Source: Lactobacillus sp. 0.1XD8-4 (GTDB taxonomy: Bacteria > Bacillota > Bacilli > Lactobacillales > Lactobacillaceae). From it: a stretch of 56,997 bases of DNA. The DNA is taken from positions 1 through 56,997 of the forward strand of contig NZ_RDBR01000005.1 in NCBI RefSeq assembly GCF_009663775.1, given 5' to 3'. Numbering within the stretch: the stretch's first letter is position 1; the number at the start of each line of letters is the position of its first letter. The position numbers were made by a program, and so were the translations under genes. The notes beneath the pieces were generated by a model. It made no database searches, had not been told where the DNA came from, and worked only from the letters and a program-made list of their open reading frames with translations. Below, one piece after another: positions 55,958 to 56,997 of the stretch.

Positions 55958-56881
55958 ATGAATAAAGAATTGATGGCGCAACGTCACGTGATGACTCACC
56001 ACGCATTAGGAACACGGATAAATTTGACGATTTTTGGGAATGCCCATTTTGCTTTACTGAAAAAGTCGATGGATCTGATTGATCATTACGAAGACCAGCT
56101 GACGGTTAACCGTGATCAATCAGAAGTAATGTCGGTCAACCATGGTGCGGGGAAAACACCTAAAATGGTGTCGCAAACAACTTATGACCTAGTTGAAATG
56201 GCGGTAAAGTACAGTCGTGAAAACTTTGGCTTCAATGCATTGATTGGGCCGCTAGTTAAGCTTTGGAAGATTGGCTTTAATGGTGCGCGTGTTCCTAGTG
56301 ATAAGGAAATTAAGGAACGGTTGCGGTTAATTGACCCATATAAGGTGCTGCTCGATCGGGATGCACGGACGGTTTACCTCGAAGAACCGGGGATGGAGCT
56401 CGACCTTGGCGGTATTGCGAAGGGCTATATTGCTGATCGGATTCGTGACCTTTGGGTAGCAGAAGGGGTGCCGGCTGGGATTATTGATCTTGGCGGTAAC
56501 CTCCTCTTCGTTGGTAACTCACCACGGCGCGATGACGGACAGTGGATTATCGGTGTTCAAGATCCGCAGCTCCACCGGGGAGAGAACCTGGCAACAGTTC
56601 GCGAAGCAGCATGTTCCGCTGTTACGTCAGGAATTTATGAGCGCTTCTTGATAAAAAATGGTCGTCGTTATCACCACTTGCTTGATCCGCGGACCGGTTA
56701 CCCTCTTGATACCGATTTGAGTAGCGTAACGGTTTTTACTGATCAGTCAGTAATGGGTGAGGTTGAAGCTAAACGCTTATTCTTTAATGGTGCGCCGATC
56801 ACTGATTGGGCATCACGCTCAGGAAATCGTGGCGCTATCTTTATTCATAATGATGAATCAATGGAGAACATTGGTTTTTAA
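55958..56881 (+). CDS. apbE: FAD:protein FMN transferase (ApbE family)
   Basis: 307 residues. It moves FMN from FAD to a Thr or Ser in the target motif. Recognised by HHALGTRINLTIFG, NALIGPLVKLWKIG, MELDLGGIAKGYIADRI and SAVTSGIYERF...HHLLDPRTGYP. There is no lipoprotein signal peptide, so it should act in the cytoplasm, unlike many ApbE proteins. In the metal-site segment, where E. coli ApbE has A-D-G-L-A-T, this protein has G-E-V-E-A-K, so it is divergent there. It follows the flavinylation-tail protein by two bases, with a poor ribosome site and probable coupling. Confidence 0.88.
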   Translation: MNKELMAQRHVMTHHALGTRINLTIFGNAHFALLKKSMDLIDHYEDQLTVNRDQSEVMSVNHGAGKTPKMVSQTTYDLVEMAVKYSRENFGFNALIGPLVKLWKIGFNGARVPSDKEIKERLRLIDPYKVLLDRDARTVYLEEPGMELDLGGIAKGYIADRIRDLWVAEGVPAGIIDLGGNLLFVGNSPRRDDGQWIIGVQDPQLHRGENLATVREAACSAVTSGIYERFLIKNGRRYHHLLDPRTGYPLDTDLSSVTVFTDQSVMGEVEAKRLFFNGAPITDWASRSGNRGAIFIHNDESMENIGF

Positions 56882-56950
56882 TAGTCTTATAAATGAAAAT
56901 GGTCGTTAGTATCTCTTTTTAGGATATCTGTCAACTGGTATGGTTGACTA

Positions 56951-56989
56951 AAAATACTTCCTACAAAAATGTAGGGGGTATTTTTTTTA
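56951..56989 (+). terminator. Terminator after apbE
   Basis: AAAATAC..CCTACA, four-base loop, TGTAGG..GTATTTTTTTT. Ends the FMN reductase-apbE operon. Confidence 0.9.
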
Positions 56990-56997
56990 CGAAAAAA

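Overview
The window looks like chromosome of a heterofermentative lactobacillus, most likely Limosilactobacillus reuteri or a close relative. This rests on recognition, not on a database search. It is low GC with strong AGGAGG-type ribosome sites. It carries RexBA rather than RecBCD and a maltose phosphorylase/beta-phosphoglucomutase route. It has RelP-type alarmone synthetase genes and CcpA-type cre sites, and two enzymes have lost the cysteines that normally hold an Fe-S cluster. No rRNA, tRNA, CRISPR array, insertion sequence or prophage was seen.

Layout. 0.1-2.3 kb: GNAT acetyltransferase and cardiolipin synthase. 2.5-11.4 kb: rexB-rexA followed directly by a MalR-like LacI regulator. 11.4-17.2 kb: thiolase, then a maltose set (MFS transporter, maltose phosphorylase mapA, pgmB). 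17.4-21.7 kb: small secreted or anchored protein, then a tight operon of small alarmone synthetase, response regulator, histidine kinase and ClC-type channel. 21.9-33.3 kb: housekeeping genes (glutamate-cysteine ligase, a C26 amidohydrolase, aldo/keto reductase, membrane GDPD, ECF S-component, NADH oxidase, guaC, purA, an anchored coiled-coil protein, pyrR). 33.4-37.7 kb: small protein of unknown function with LexA-like boxes, C26 hydrolase plus APC permease, a 470-bp gene-free stretch with a decayed T-box, TetR regulator, DUF2628-like membrane protein. 37.8-42.9 kb: two paralogous TagE/TarM-like glycosyltransferases and a large acidic protein with an MSCRAMM-like region. 43.1-49.8 kb: second alpha-glucoside island (alpha-1,6-glucosidase, two more MFS transporters, DJ-1/PfpI protein, LacI regulator). 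49.9-56.9 kb: LysR regulator, FrdA-like flavoprotein, RlmCD-type methyltransferase, two NAD(P)H:FMN reductases and ApbE.

How the genes work together. The two sugar islands are linked. The transporters at 12.8 and 48.6 kb are close paralogues and share almost the same promoter plan: a MalR-like palindrome over a TTGCAC -35 box, a 17-bp spacer and a cre-like site downstream. The glucosidase at 43.1 kb is flanked by two cre-consensus sites 63 bp apart. Maltose taken up by these transporters would be split by MapA to glucose and beta-glucose 1-phosphate, and PgmB would convert the latter to glucose 6-phosphate.

Most interesting. The last operon encodes an FMN reductase with a PAS-like domain and a disordered acidic tail holding three copies of D-A-[ST]-T-G-A-S. 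This matches the flavinylation motif used by ApbE, and an ApbE gene follows two bases after its stop codon. With the FrdA-like protein nearby, which has no FMN-binding domain of its own, this suggests a soluble, multiply flavinylated electron carrier in the cytoplasm. Other notable signals are a dispersed imperfect hairpin repeat (three copies), LexA-like boxes at rexBA and at an unknown gene, an orphan T-box with an MCGI start, and a glycosyltransferase pair next to an adhesin-like protein lacking any export signal.
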